A stretch of 27,001 bases of DNA from Temperatibacter sp965603205 (GCA_965603205.1 CBFDCC010000019.1:1-27001), one strand, 5' to 3'; numbered from the stretch's first letter, positions 1-5,870 are shown. The notes: generated by a model not told the origin, from the sequence alone. A program made the numbers and translations.

Positions 1-43
1 AATTGCACCACGGACATTCGTGAAATAAACCTTTATCGCTCAT
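1..43 (-). CDS. 5' end of a small Cys-rich (zinc-ribbon-like) protein, partial
   Basis: Only the first 14 residues lie in the window; the gene runs off the left edge. The ATG is preceded by AGGGG with a 6-nt spacer, and the stop of the upstream gene lies just before it, so it belongs to the same leftward transcript. The visible peptide contains HECPWCN, a CxxC knuckle like those at the N terminus of small phage zinc-ribbon proteins such as the Lar restriction-alleviation type. That family link is a guess from one CxxC and its position; the rest of the gene would be needed to name it. Confidence 0.55.
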   Translation of the reverse strand, partial: MSDKGLFHECPWCN

Positions 44-45
44 AT

Positions 46-288
46 CTAACCCCTAGCCTTTAGCATTGCGTCTGCAAACAAATAAGCGTCTTCTGCAAAC
101 TTATCTGATCTATTTCGTCTAGGTGCATCATATTGCTGATTAGCTAGCATTCCAGTCAATGCATTCATGGCGAATTGATCTCTTAATGCTTGAATCTCTC
201 GCTCTTTGGCTTCTTTTTCTCTGACTTCAATCATTATCCTTCGCTTTTCGTCGTCGTCTCTGTTTCTTCCTACTGTTTTGTTATCCAT
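46..288 (-). CDS. Small conserved phage protein of unknown function
   Basis: This 80-residue protein has a highly charged N-terminal half (runs of Arg, Lys, Glu, Asp; probably one long helix) and a C-terminal half containing RDQFAMNALTGMLAN and later DAYLFADAMLKAR. I recognise this C-terminal pattern (DxFAxxALtGLLA then a-xxADAML-AR) from many short phage early proteins of unknown function. An AGGA about 9 nt before the ATG serves as ribosome binding site. It is the penultimate gene of the leftward operon seen here and ends 2 nt before the next start. The first half may be a lineage-specific extension. Confidence 0.8.
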   Translation of the reverse strand: MDNKTVGRNRDDDEKRRIMIEVREKEAKEREIQALRDQFAMNALTGMLANQQYDAPRRNRSDKFAEDAYLFADAMLKARG

Positions 289-379
289 ATCTATATCCTA
301 TGCTATACTTAAGTCTCCGCAAATCTTCTATGACAGGGAGCTTTTTGGTTGCCGCCTCACTTGTTGGGGCGGTTCTTAT
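289..379. other. Intergenic gap with nested inverted repeats
   Basis: No gene with a plausible ribosome binding site is seen here. A GC-rich hairpin (arms 352-358 and 366-372, 7-nt loop, one G-T pair) is enclosed by an outer AGCTTTT/AAAAGCT inverted repeat (339-345 and 382-388). Read on the plus strand the inner stem is followed by TTCTTATTT, a weak U-tract, so it could stop antisense transcripts. Read on the minus strand it follows the stop of the small membrane-protein gene but has no U-tract. It may be a weak terminator, a processing site, or both. Confidence 0.4.
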
Positions 380-562
380 TTAAAAGCTTGGTATTCCAAA
401 GTAAATCAATACAGCTATCGATATTCCTATTAAATAGTCAACCGCAGTCATACTGTAGCCTCTATCATTAATGGCAGTTCTAATTAAAAGCGATAAAACG
501 TAAGGCCCCACCATGCATACCAATGCCAGTGATACCAATTGCGCTAAAATTATATAATTCAT
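380..562 (-). CDS. Small two-helix membrane protein
   Basis: The protein is 60 residues from the chosen ATG and is mostly membrane: a hydrophobic segment at about residues 4-27, a short polar loop (RTAINDRGYS) and a second hydrophobic segment at about 41-58. The start is chosen because its ATG overlaps the stop of the RHH gene upstream (ATGA) and a GGGG/GATGAG stretch lies just before it; a longer reading frame of 71 residues exists but would run over the RHH gene. Function unknown. Coupling to a likely DNA-binding regulator suggests the two are made together, for example as an exclusion or immunity accessory protein, but that is inference. Confidence 0.65.
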   Translation of the reverse strand: MNYIILAQLVSLALVCMVGPYVLSLLIRTAINDRGYSMTAVDYLIGISIAVLIYFGIPSF

Positions 563-696
563 GATCTCATCCCCTCTATAGTAAGTCTTAACCACTGTGA
601 AAACGTGATACCTTTCTTTTTTAACTTCTTATCTAGCTTCTTATCATGCTCCTTTGTAATGCGAGCTATACGGGTAATATCTTTTTTTGTACTCAT
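559..696 (-). CDS. Ribbon-helix-helix (Arc/CopG-like) DNA-binding protein
   Basis: Hand translation gives a 45-residue basic protein. Its layout fits the RHH fold: a short strand TRIARIT (residues 8-14), a first helix rich in Lys/Leu (about 15-28), the turn KKGITFSQW with the Gly-Ile-(Thr/Ser)-x-Ser-x-W/L pattern usual between the helices (28-35), and a second helix ending in LRLTIEGM. RHH proteins bind DNA as dimers through the paired strands and, in phages, act as small repressors (P22 Arc and Mnt). The ATG follows AAGGA with a 9-nt spacer. It is the first gene leftward from a divergent promoter region and overlaps the next gene by ATGA, so it probably represses itself, the rightward recombination operon, or both. 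No homology search was possible. Confidence 0.72.
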   Translation of the reverse strand: MSTKKDITRIARITKEHDKKLDKKLKKKGITFSQWLRLTIEGMRS

Positions 697-717
697 TAAA
701 TTAATTCCTTAAAACAG

Positions 718-746
718 TTGACTTGTATTACAGATTACATTATTAT
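718..746 (+). promoter_or_regulatory. Sigma70-like promoter for the rightward recombination operon
   Basis: TTGACT at 718-723, a 17-nt spacer and TATTAT at 741-746 form a good sigma70 promoter 47 bp before the first rightward gene. Each hexamer differs from consensus at one position. It overlaps a leftward promoter on the opposite strand. Confidence 0.7.
727..740. promoter_or_regulatory. Tandem heptamer ATTACAG-ATTACAT, candidate operator
   Basis: Two direct copies of a heptamer that differ only in the last base fill most of the spacer of the rightward promoter and overlap the -10 of the leftward one. RHH proteins bind short repeated half-sites, and the RHH gene is adjacent, so this is the likeliest operator in the window. 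That is inference from position. Confidence 0.4.
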
Positions 747-760
747 TAATCCATAGTCAA
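732..760 (-). promoter_or_regulatory. Candidate leftward promoter for the RHH gene
   Basis: On the minus strand TTGACT (760-755) is followed by a 17-nt spacer and TAATCT (737-732), a weaker -10. Start of transcription would fall near 725, upstream of the RHH gene start at 696. The same DNA carries the rightward promoter, so polymerase could not occupy both. Confidence 0.5.
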
Positions 761-792
761 TAACAAATACGAAATAAACAAGGGGATATAAG

Positions 793-1248
793 ATGAAATT
801 TACTGTAGATATTGAAGAGTTCTGGCTTGAAGAGGATGAGGATATAGAGTCAGCATTAAAGGCGTATATTACACATGATGTAATTATGAAAATATCGAAA
901 AATATTGAGGATAAGGTTGAAAGGGAGATATCGGATAAGGTTAGCGAGGCCATTAAAACCAAGCTTTCACAAGTTGTCGATAACAAATTGACTGATTTGC
1001 TGGCTGTTGGAGTTATTAAAAAGAATAGTCAAGAAATTCCAATAACTGAGCATATAAAAAATCTATTCTTGCAGCATTCAGGCTGGAGCAGCCCAGAGGA
1101 TTATATTAAGAAAATTGCACAAAGCTTCGGAAAAGAGTTGAAAGCTCAATACAATGCGGCTTTTGCCAATCAAGTTGTTATTGGAATGAAAGAGCAAGGG
1201 CTTCTTAAAGATGAAGTTGTTCAAATTCTACTTGAGCCAAAGAAGTAA
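793..1248 (+). CDS. Conserved phage protein of unknown function near recombination genes
   Basis: This 151-residue acidic protein opens the rightward operon, with AGGGG 8 nt before the ATG. It begins with a MKFTVDIEEFWL segment followed by an acidic stretch, then long amphipathic helices (about 25-85) and a C-terminal part with HSGWSSPEDYIKKIAQSFG and a final helix ending LLEPKK. I recognise the pattern (N-terminal EEFWL, helical middle, SGW-SP-D motif) from unannotated phage proteins encoded beside single-strand annealing genes. No catalytic motif is visible. A structural or accessory role in early DNA metabolism is possible but not shown. Confidence 0.8.
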   Translation: MKFTVDIEEFWLEEDEDIESALKAYITHDVIMKISKNIEDKVEREISDKVSEAIKTKLSQVVDNKLTDLLAVGVIKKNSQEIPITEHIKNLFLQHSGWSSPEDYIKKIAQSFGKELKAQYNAAFANQVVIGMKEQGLLKDEVVQILLEPKK

Positions 1249-1253
1249 TAGCC

Positions 1254-1433
1254 ATGAGCAGAACAATTATAGACATAGACTTTGAGAAACTAGCAAAAGA
1301 AACAAACCAAGCTAAGGCTCAAGATAAATTTAACCGCTACCACGAAAACGATCTACCAGAGCCTCAAGGCAATGAGATAGCTAAGGGTGTATTTGATATG
1401 GGTGAATATATATTCGTAGGAGATAAAGACTAA
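1254..1433 (+). CDS. Small hypothetical phage protein
   Basis: Hand translation gives 59 residues beginning MSRTIIDIDFEKLAKET and ending in GEYIFVGDKD. It is polar with no membrane segment or Cys. The ATG lies 6 nt after the stop of the preceding gene and its TAA overlaps the next ATG (TAATG), which supports it as a real, translationally coupled gene; its own Shine-Dalgarno is weak (AAGAAG). Function unknown. Confidence 0.65.
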   Translation: MSRTIIDIDFEKLAKETNQAKAQDKFNRYHENDLPEPQGNEIAKGVFDMGEYIFVGDKD

Positions 1434-1642
1434 TGGAATTTAAAACAAATGAAATAAGCGGCCAGTTAGTAGCAGATGGAGAAAGAGGCCAATACTGGAT
1501 AGATGAGCAAGCATGGACGTATGTAAAACTGGTATATGGCGATAAAGGCGGGCCACAGATAATTAAGCTGGGCACGTTTAATAATGTAGAAGATGCTATT
1601 AAGTTTTGTAACGGAGTTGAGGACAACGAAGATGTATTATAA
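1433..1642 (+). CDS. Small hypothetical phage protein
   Basis: The 69-residue product looks like a compact beta-alpha domain: strands around residues 7-15, 19-22, 29-34 and 42-47, then a helix (NVEDAIKFCNGV) and an acidic tail. The ATG overlaps the previous stop (TAATG), with AGGAG 11 nt upstream inside the previous gene. Its last 11 bp overlap the start of the next gene. No family recognised. Confidence 0.72.
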   Translation: MEFKTNEISGQLVADGERGQYWIDEQAWTYVKLVYGDKGGPQIIKLGTFNNVEDAIKFCNGVEDNEDVL

Positions 1643-1862
1643 CCGCCAAGAAAAGAAGCCTCTATGTGATGCTAAGGAAATTTCAGAGCTAGAGCTGACC
1701 ATGCCAATAGCAGTTGAATCACTGCAAAACTATTGGGGTAAAGATCACGATATGCTAATGCATTATTTACATGCTGCTGTAGTGTGGAGTGATTGCACAA
1801 AGTCAACAGACTTGTTATTCCTTATGCATTTAGCAGCAACTAAGAAAACTATGGAGCACTGA
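1632..1862 (+). CDS. Small helical hypothetical protein
   Basis: Start is placed at the ATG at 1632 (76 residues, beginning MYYNRQEKK) because GAGG lies about 10 nt upstream; a longer frame opens at 1593 but would overlap the previous gene by 50 bp. The protein is mainly helical, with a His/Met-rich middle (DHDMLMHYLHAAV) and two Cys residues. Its TGA overlaps the next ATG. Function unknown; the operon position suggests an early accessory protein. Confidence 0.68.
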   Translation: MYYNRQEKKPLCDAKEISELELTMPIAVESLQNYWGKDHDMLMHYLHAAVVWSDCTKSTDLLFLMHLAATKKTMEH

Positions 1863-2065
1863 TGAACATAAAAGAAATTAACTTAAAGACCATAAGGCTA
1901 GAAGGCTTAAGCAAGAAGGACTATCCGGACTGTGTGGAAAGTTACTGTGCTTATGTCGAGTATAAAAACGGGGTAGCTCTAAATGATATTGATTTAGATA
2001 TATTTAACGATCAATACATTGAGAAGATTCAAGAACTAGCCAGATCACAAGTGTTCGAGGGGTAA
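1862..2065 (+). CDS. Small hypothetical phage protein
   Basis: A 67-residue acidic protein whose ATG overlaps the previous stop (TGATG), with GGAG 5 nt before it. It has an N-terminal lysine-rich strand-helix part, a CVESYCAYVEY segment and a C-terminal helix (YIEKIQELARSQ). No known motif. It ends 3 nt before the ERF recombinase gene and may be co-translated with it. Confidence 0.7.
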   Translation: MNIKEINLKTIRLEGLSKKDYPDCVESYCAYVEYKNGVALNDIDLDIFNDQYIEKIQELARSQVFEG

Positions 2066-2068
2066 GAA

Positions 2069-2908
2069 ATGGAAAAGCAAATAAATACAATAGAGAAATC
2101 AAGTGAGATAGTAGCAAGCGAGTCAGTAGCGCCTGTTATTCAAATTAGCCAGCCTGACAAATTGCTAGAAATGGCAATATCTAAAGGCGCTGACATGGAT
2201 CAGCTTGATAAGTTGTTACAGCTTAAAGAGCGTTATGATAATGAGATGGCTAGAAAGGCTTTTACAGCGGCATTAGCCGCATTTAAGACAGAAGACTTAT
2301 GTATTAAGAAAGACCGAACTGTAACTATTGAGACAAAAGACGCAGGAACTTATGGTTACACTCATGCATCACTTGGAAATATTGTAGGTACAGCAGTTCC
2401 AATTATGTCAAAACACGGCCTATCACATAGATGGGAAACAGTGCAGGCAGACGCCAGGGTTAAAGTTACCTGTATATTGACGCATAGAGACGGGCACAGC
2501 GAACAAACAACGCTTGAAGCTAGCCCAGACACATCTGGTAAGAAAAACGGGATACAGCAAGTTGCATCAACGGTTACGTACTTGCAGCGTTACACGTTCT
2601 TATCTATCACTGGTCTGGCAGTAGAAGAAATGGACAACGATGGGCAAGGCTTTGAAGGTCAGCAGATAAGCCCTGATAAAATAAAATGGGATAAGGTTGA
2701 ATCTGCATATGAGGCATTTAAAGAGGTTGTCGATGCTGATGTAGATGAAATGGACTATGGGCGCGTACAAGAAGGCTATAGAAGGCTATCAAATGACGAG
2801 CAAATGGCTGTTTTTAGCAAATTCGGGAAAGAAAAGCCTGAAGGTTGTGACCTTTTGTATAGATCAGTTATTAAAAAATTATTAGCAATGAACGGAGAAA
2901 GTAAATGA
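2069..2908 (+). CDS. erf: ERF-family single-strand annealing recombinase
   Basis: This 279-residue protein carries the ERF signature: an N-terminal helical part with a YDNEMARKAFTAALAAF segment (about 56-72), then a Tyr-Gly-Tyr-(Thr)-HASLGNIV block (95-106), a beta-rich centre (RWETVQ, VTCILTHRDGH) and the hallmark GIQQVASTVTYLQRYTF followed by LAVEEMDNDG (151-182). ERF proteins, known from P22, anneal complementary single-stranded DNA and support recombination and genome circularisation. The C-terminal 80 residues are less typical and may bind partners. A GAGGGG precedes the ATG and the stop overlaps the next gene (ATGA). The nearby RuvC-like and Ref-like nucleases complete a recombination set. 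No partner exonuclease is visible in this window. Confidence 0.92.
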   Translation: MEKQINTIEKSSEIVASESVAPVIQISQPDKLLEMAISKGADMDQLDKLLQLKERYDNEMARKAFTAALAAFKTEDLCIKKDRTVTIETKDAGTYGYTHASLGNIVGTAVPIMSKHGLSHRWETVQADARVKVTCILTHRDGHSEQTTLEASPDTSGKKNGIQQVASTVTYLQRYTFLSITGLAVEEMDNDGQGFEGQQISPDKIKWDKVESAYEAFKEVVDADVDEMDYGRVQEGYRRLSNDEQMAVFSKFGKEKPEGCDLLYRSVIKKLLAMNGESK

Positions 2909-3933
2909 GCGACACAAATCAGATCGTAGAATATGGAATAACAGACGCGGCTTTGCAGGAGCTAAAGAGTAAGTTTTCATTAGTGCCAGACTCATCAACA
3001 GAGAAAGGTTACGCTGATATTAAGTCAGCACTAAAGATAATTTCACCTTATCGCACAGGAATTGAGGCGAAGCGAAAAGAGTTAAAAGCAGATTCTCTGG
3101 CTCGTGGTCGTTTAATAGATGCAGAGGCAAAGCGCATAACAACGGCTATACTTGATATTGAGAGTCCTTTTAAACTAGCAAAACAAAAGCGTGATGACGA
3201 ATTGAAAGCAATTGAACAGGCTAGGCTAGATGAAGAGGCCGAGCATATTGCAGCTATTGAGCAAAAAGTGTCTGATATAAATGATCTGGTTGAGGGTTTG
3301 CTAGGTGCCGATTTAAAAACATTACAATCCAGGCTAAATACTGCAAATGAAATAGTTATCAACAATGTTGAGTTTGAAGATCAAATAGAAACAGCAAAAG
3401 AGTCAATGCTTAATGTAAAAGATACGCTAGAAAAAGCCATTGCAGATCGTGAGATATTCGAGAAGCAACAAGCAGAGTATGAAGCACAGCAAAAACTAAT
3501 GGTTGAGCAACAAGCAGAACTTGACGCGAAACAGGCCATAATCGACAAGCAGGAAGCCGCACATCGACAAAAAGAACGCGATGAGCAGATAGCAAAGGAA
3601 GCCGAAGAAAGAGCAACAAAGGCCGCTGAATTAAAGGCACAACAAGAACGCGATGAAGCCGCAAAACGTGAGCAGGATTTAAAAGATCAAGCTGAACGCG
3701 CAGAACGTGAGGCAAAGGAAACAGAGCAACGTTTAAAAGATGAGGCAGAGGCAGAAAAGCAACGAGAAATAGATGAAGCTGAGAAGCGCGAAGACAATAA
3801 AATGCACAGAGCGAAAATAAACAACGCAGCAGTTGATGCACTTATTGAACACGGACTAAGCAAAACAGCCGCAAAAAATGCCGTAACTTTAATTGCAAAG
3901 CGTTTAATCCCTAACGTAGTGATAAGCTACTAA
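2905..3933 (+). CDS. Long coiled-coil protein coupled to ERF
   Basis: The 342-residue protein has an N-terminal helical domain (about 1-190) with many Lys/Glu residues, then an almost uninterrupted charged coiled coil of Ala, Glu, Lys, Gln and Arg (about 155-300), and a short C-terminal globular part (AVDALIEHGLSKTAAKNAV, then LIPNVVISY). Proteins of this shape are common next to single-strand annealing genes and are usually annotated only as coil-containing. It overlaps erf by ATGA with GGAG upstream, so the two are probably made in fixed ratio. A role as recombination or single-strand DNA accessory factor is inference. The terminator right after it makes it the last gene of this transcript unless there is read-through. 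Confidence 0.85.
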   Translation: MSDTNQIVEYGITDAALQELKSKFSLVPDSSTEKGYADIKSALKIISPYRTGIEAKRKELKADSLARGRLIDAEAKRITTAILDIESPFKLAKQKRDDELKAIEQARLDEEAEHIAAIEQKVSDINDLVEGLLGADLKTLQSRLNTANEIVINNVEFEDQIETAKESMLNVKDTLEKAIADREIFEKQQAEYEAQQKLMVEQQAELDAKQAIIDKQEAAHRQKERDEQIAKEAEERATKAAELKAQQERDEAAKREQDLKDQAERAEREAKETEQRLKDEAEAEKQREIDEAEKREDNKMHRAKINNAAVDALIEHGLSKTAAKNAVTLIAKRLIPNVVISY

Positions 3934-3956
3934 CCGAGTCATAGCAGTACCCCATT

Positions 3957-3985
3957 CCCGTCACTCCCTCAGTGGCGGGCTTTTT
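3957..3985 (+). terminator. Intrinsic terminator ending the recombination operon
   Basis: A 9-bp stem (3957-3965 with 3971-3979, one G-T pair) with a CCCTC loop is followed by CTTTTT. It lies 24 nt after the coiled-coil gene. Genes to the right continue on the same strand without an obvious promoter, so some read-through or antitermination is likely. Confidence 0.85.
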
Positions 3986-4004
3986 AAGAGTTTATGAGAA
4001 TATT

Positions 4005-4403
4005 ATGGTAGATGTGATTAATATCAGGTGCTGCGGATGCGATGAGAAGGTAGACGCTAGATTGACAGATGGCACAGAGATTTACCCACATAGAGCAGAT
4101 TTGTCAACTCTACCTTTCTGGAAGTGCGACAAGTGCGGAAATTTTGTTGGATGTCATCATAAGACGGATAATAGAACAAGGCCGCTAGGTTGTATTCCTA
4201 CGCCAGAATTAAGAAACGCAAGGCAGCATATACATAAGATCTTAGACCCAATTTGGAAAAGCGGAAAAATTAGCAGAAATCAGCTATACAAGAAACTAAG
4301 TGAAAAACTTGGCTGGAAATACCACACAGCAAATATTCGCAGCATTGAAGAGGCAAGGAAGGTATATAAGGCTGTACGCGATAACATTACAGGTGATATA
4401 TGA
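4005..4403 (+). CDS. Zinc-finger protein, DUF3268-like
   Basis: From the ATG at 4005 the product is 132 residues. The N-terminal part holds a Cys-rich metal site: C9-C10-x-C12, then KCDKCGNFVGCHH (C41, C44, C50, H51, H52), matching the zinc-finger domain called DUF3268. The C-terminal part (about 66-125) is helical and basic, with NARQHIHKILDPIWKSGKIS and a KLSEKLGWKYHTANI segment that could contact nucleic acid. Start choice: a frame opening further upstream at 3972 would begin inside the terminator stem; the chosen ATG has only a weak GAGA. The stop overlaps the next ATG within an AGGTGATATATGA box. Role unknown, probably nucleic-acid metabolism. Confidence 0.78.
   Translation: MVDVINIRCCGCDEKVDARLTDGTEIYPHRADLSTLPFWKCDKCGNFVGCHHKTDNRTRPLGCIPTPELRNARQHIHKILDPIWKSGKISRNQLYKKLSEKLGWKYHTANIRSIEEARKVYKAVRDNITGDI
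4390..4403 (+). repeat. 14-bp gene-junction repeat, copy 1
   Basis: The sequence CAGGTGATATATGA holds the last codons (Gly-Asp-Ile-stop) of one gene, a Shine-Dalgarno AGGTGA and the ATG of the next. The same 14 bp recurs at 5600-5613 doing the same three jobs between unrelated genes. Confidence 0.75.
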
Positions 4404-4546
4404 CACAAGAAGAAATAGACAGCGGATTCGAAGAAGAAACGAACAAAGAGAGCCTAGCAGCGATGAACCTTGAAGACACTTTGAAGCTGGTTAATGATGG
4501 CGATAGGCGAAGCTTGTATGAAGGGAAAGAAGATGAGCAAGAATAA
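4400..4546 (+). CDS. Very small acidic protein
   Basis: Hand translation gives 48 residues, about one-third Glu/Asp, beginning MTQEEIDSGFEEE. The ATG is perfectly spaced after AGGTGA and overlaps the preceding stop. The 3' end overlaps the next gene by 14 bp. Its strong coupling context supports translation; its function is unknown. A small acidic protein next to nucleases could be a DNA mimic or a translation-coupling leader, but nothing in the sequence proves either. Confidence 0.6.
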   Translation: MTQEEIDSGFEEETNKESLAAMNLEDTLKLVNDGDRRSLYEGKEDEQE

Positions 4547-4778
4547 GCGTCATATGGGACGAATAGCAGAGCTATCATGCGCGGCTTGTGGTAATTCACC
4601 CGTAGAAGTTCACCATATTAGGACTGAGCGCATAAAAGATGATTTTTTGACCGTTCCGCTGTGCGTACAGTGCCATAGAGGCGATTTCTCTATTCATATG
4701 AGTAAGGAGCAGTTTACCAATGTTTACGGCTCTGAGCTGCATCTATTGGCTGAAACACTAAAGAGGCTAGAAGAATGA
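4533..4778 (+). CDS. Ref-like HNH nuclease (recombination enhancement family)
   Basis: The start is placed at MSKNKRHMGR (81 residues). The protein carries C16xxC19, VEVHHIR (25-30), LCVQCHRGDFSIH (43-55) and a C-terminal FTNVYGSELHLLAE segment. This order (RHM-RIAEL-C-xx-C, HHIR, PLC-xx-CH, S-H, then F--YG-E) matches the compact HNH core of phage P1 Ref-like and related nin-region nucleases, which cut DNA in concert with recombinase filaments. The N-terminal basic region is short compared with P1 Ref. The stop overlaps the resolvase gene by ATGA, which fits a shared role in recombination. Exact family between Ref and other small HNH proteins is not certain. Confidence 0.8.
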   Translation: MSKNKRHMGRIAELSCAACGNSPVEVHHIRTERIKDDFLTVPLCVQCHRGDFSIHMSKEQFTNVYGSELHLLAETLKRLEE

Positions 4779-5233
4779 ATAAAATAGGAATAGACCCAGG
4801 TTTAACAGGTGCAATCGCTTGGCTTGATAAAGATAATAAGTTTATCGATGTATGGGATATGCCTACTATGTCGAGAGGTAAAAAAGGGAATCAAGTAAAT
4901 TCAGTAGAGCTAGCTGAAATAATACAAGAGATTATATTAGAGTTTGATTGTATAGCCTATGTTGAGCAAGTTCATGCAATGCCAAAGCAAGGCGTTACCT
5001 CTATGTTTAACTTTGGTGAGTCATTTGGCATTATAAAGGGGGTTTTAGGGGCTTTAAAGGTGCCTGTGGAGTTCGTCACGCCACAATCTTGGAAATCTAG
5101 GGCCGCACTAACGGGTAAGGATAAGGATGCCGCTAGAACGAAAGCAATCAACATGTATCCTAATGCTAGTTTAAGCAGGAAAAAGGATATTGGTAGAGCA
5201 GATGCAATAATGATAGCGAGGTATGGAGAATGA
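4775..5233 (+). CDS. RuvC-like Holliday junction resolvase
   Basis: This 152-residue protein opens with IGIDPGLTGA, the RNase H-fold strand bearing the first catalytic Asp (D7). A second acidic residue sits in AYVEQVHAMP (E64), followed by the QGVTSMFNFGESFG helix region typical of phage RuvC-like enzymes, a TPQSWK segment (102-107) and a C-terminal KDIGRADAIMIARYGE with D138 and D143 as further metal ligands. These enzymes cut Holliday junctions and branched DNA before packaging. GAGG lies 8 nt before the ATG. Its length matches the family. It sits downstream of a Ref-like nuclease and ERF, giving annealing plus resolution functions. Confidence 0.9.
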   Translation: MNKIGIDPGLTGAIAWLDKDNKFIDVWDMPTMSRGKKGNQVNSVELAEIIQEIILEFDCIAYVEQVHAMPKQGVTSMFNFGESFGIIKGVLGALKVPVEFVTPQSWKSRAALTGKDKDAARTKAINMYPNASLSRKKDIGRADAIMIARYGE

Positions 5234-5388
5234 TTAGATCAATAGTTTACGCCCTGTTATTAGCAGGAGTGATGTTTGCAACGGGTGTAGATGCTTGTGA
5301 TGAAGATGACCTTACAGATTACACGTTTTTCAAAGAAATAACTTTTGATGGCCCTAATGGGTTTAAGTTTGTTAATAAGAAGAGGTGA
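5230..5388 (+). CDS. Small exported protein
   Basis: Hand translation gives 52 residues with a clear signal sequence: MIRSIVYALLLAGVMFATG followed by VDAC. Cleavage could be by signal peptidase I after VDA, or by signal peptidase II if VDAC acts as a lipobox, although Asp at -2 is unusual. The mature part is about 30 residues, acidic then aromatic. The ATG overlaps the resolvase stop (ATGA) with GAGG and GGAG upstream. Function unknown; small exported phage proteins often modify the envelope or block superinfection. Confidence 0.62.
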   Translation: MIRSIVYALLLAGVMFATGVDACDEDDLTDYTFFKEITFDGPNGFKFVNKKR

Positions 5389-5391
5389 TTT

Positions 5392-5613
5392 ATGGGTGAT
5401 GTAATAAAGTTTAATGGATTTAGTACGGTAGATTTACCAGCTAATGACGTATTAAATGGCGCTGTTGATAAGATTAAAACTGCTGTTGTAATTGGATTTG
5501 ATGAGAATGAAGAGCTTTATATAGCAAGCTCAATGTCAGATATGCCTGAATTGCTTTTACACCTTCATTGTTTCAGGGTTCATTTAGATAAATATATAGC
5601 AGGTGATATATGA
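5392..5613 (+). CDS. Small conserved phage protein of unknown function
   Basis: The 73-residue product has the layout of a family I have often seen in proteobacterial phages: a short N-terminal VIKFNGF segment, a P-AN-VL-GA helix, a VVIGFDENEELYIASSMSDMP hairpin and a Leu-rich C-terminal helix. No function is known to me for the family. An AGGTGAT lies upstream of the ATG, and the stop lies in the second copy of the 14-bp junction repeat overlapping the next ATG. Confidence 0.78.
   Translation: MGDVIKFNGFSTVDLPANDVLNGAVDKIKTAVVIGFDENEELYIASSMSDMPELLLHLHCFRVHLDKYIAGDI
5600..5613 (+). repeat. 14-bp gene-junction repeat, copy 2
   Basis: This is identical over 14 bp to 4390-4403 and again encodes Gly-Asp-Ile-stop, a Shine-Dalgarno and the next ATG. 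Similarity continues loosely into the downstream genes (both begin with a short Glu-rich N terminus). Confidence 0.75.
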
Positions 5614-5870
5614 ATAAAGAAGAAAAAGAAGAGTTCAAATGCTATGTTTTAAATTGCGTTAATAAAGCAAATGAAGATAGTTACAAAAAAACTGTGAAGG
5701 CATATGATAAGCATTCTAATGATATTGAGCGAATATTATCAACAATTCTACCAGATGTGCTTAATAGTATTACCAATAAACCTAATTATTGGTTCCCTAT
5801 ATTACTCAATATTTTAAACGGGGTGATAATTGGTATAGCAATGTATTTAGCTATAATTTTTGCTATTTAA
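5610..5870 (+). CDS. Tail-anchored small membrane protein
   Basis: This 86-residue protein has a charged N-terminal two-thirds (residues 1-58, Lys/Glu/Asn-rich, one or two Cys) and one C-terminal membrane helix (about 60-86, WFPILLNILNGVIIGIAMYL). It is probably anchored with its N terminus in the cytoplasm. AGGTGA precedes the ATG, which overlaps the previous stop. Function unknown. Confidence 0.7.
   Translation: MNKEEKEEFKCYVLNCVNKANEDSYKKTVKAYDKHSNDIERILSTILPDVLNSITNKPNYWFPILLNILNGVIIGIAMYLAIIFAI

Noticed and set aside
206..433. A 75-codon plus-strand open frame near the left end
   Set aside because: It crosses three minus-strand features, including two real genes and the GC-rich hairpin; there is no Shine-Dalgarno, and the composition looks like a shadow.
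3410..3841. A 143-codon open frame on the minus strand opposite the coiled-coil gene
   Set aside because: The Leu/His/Arg-rich product is the expected shadow of a Glu/Lys/Ala/Gln-rich gene, has no ribosome binding site, and lies inside a convincing plus-strand gene.
4400..4546. Reading the Ref-like gene from 4494 instead of 4533
   Set aside because: The extra residues come from the overlapping 48-residue gene; the ATG at 4533 matches the start of the family core better.
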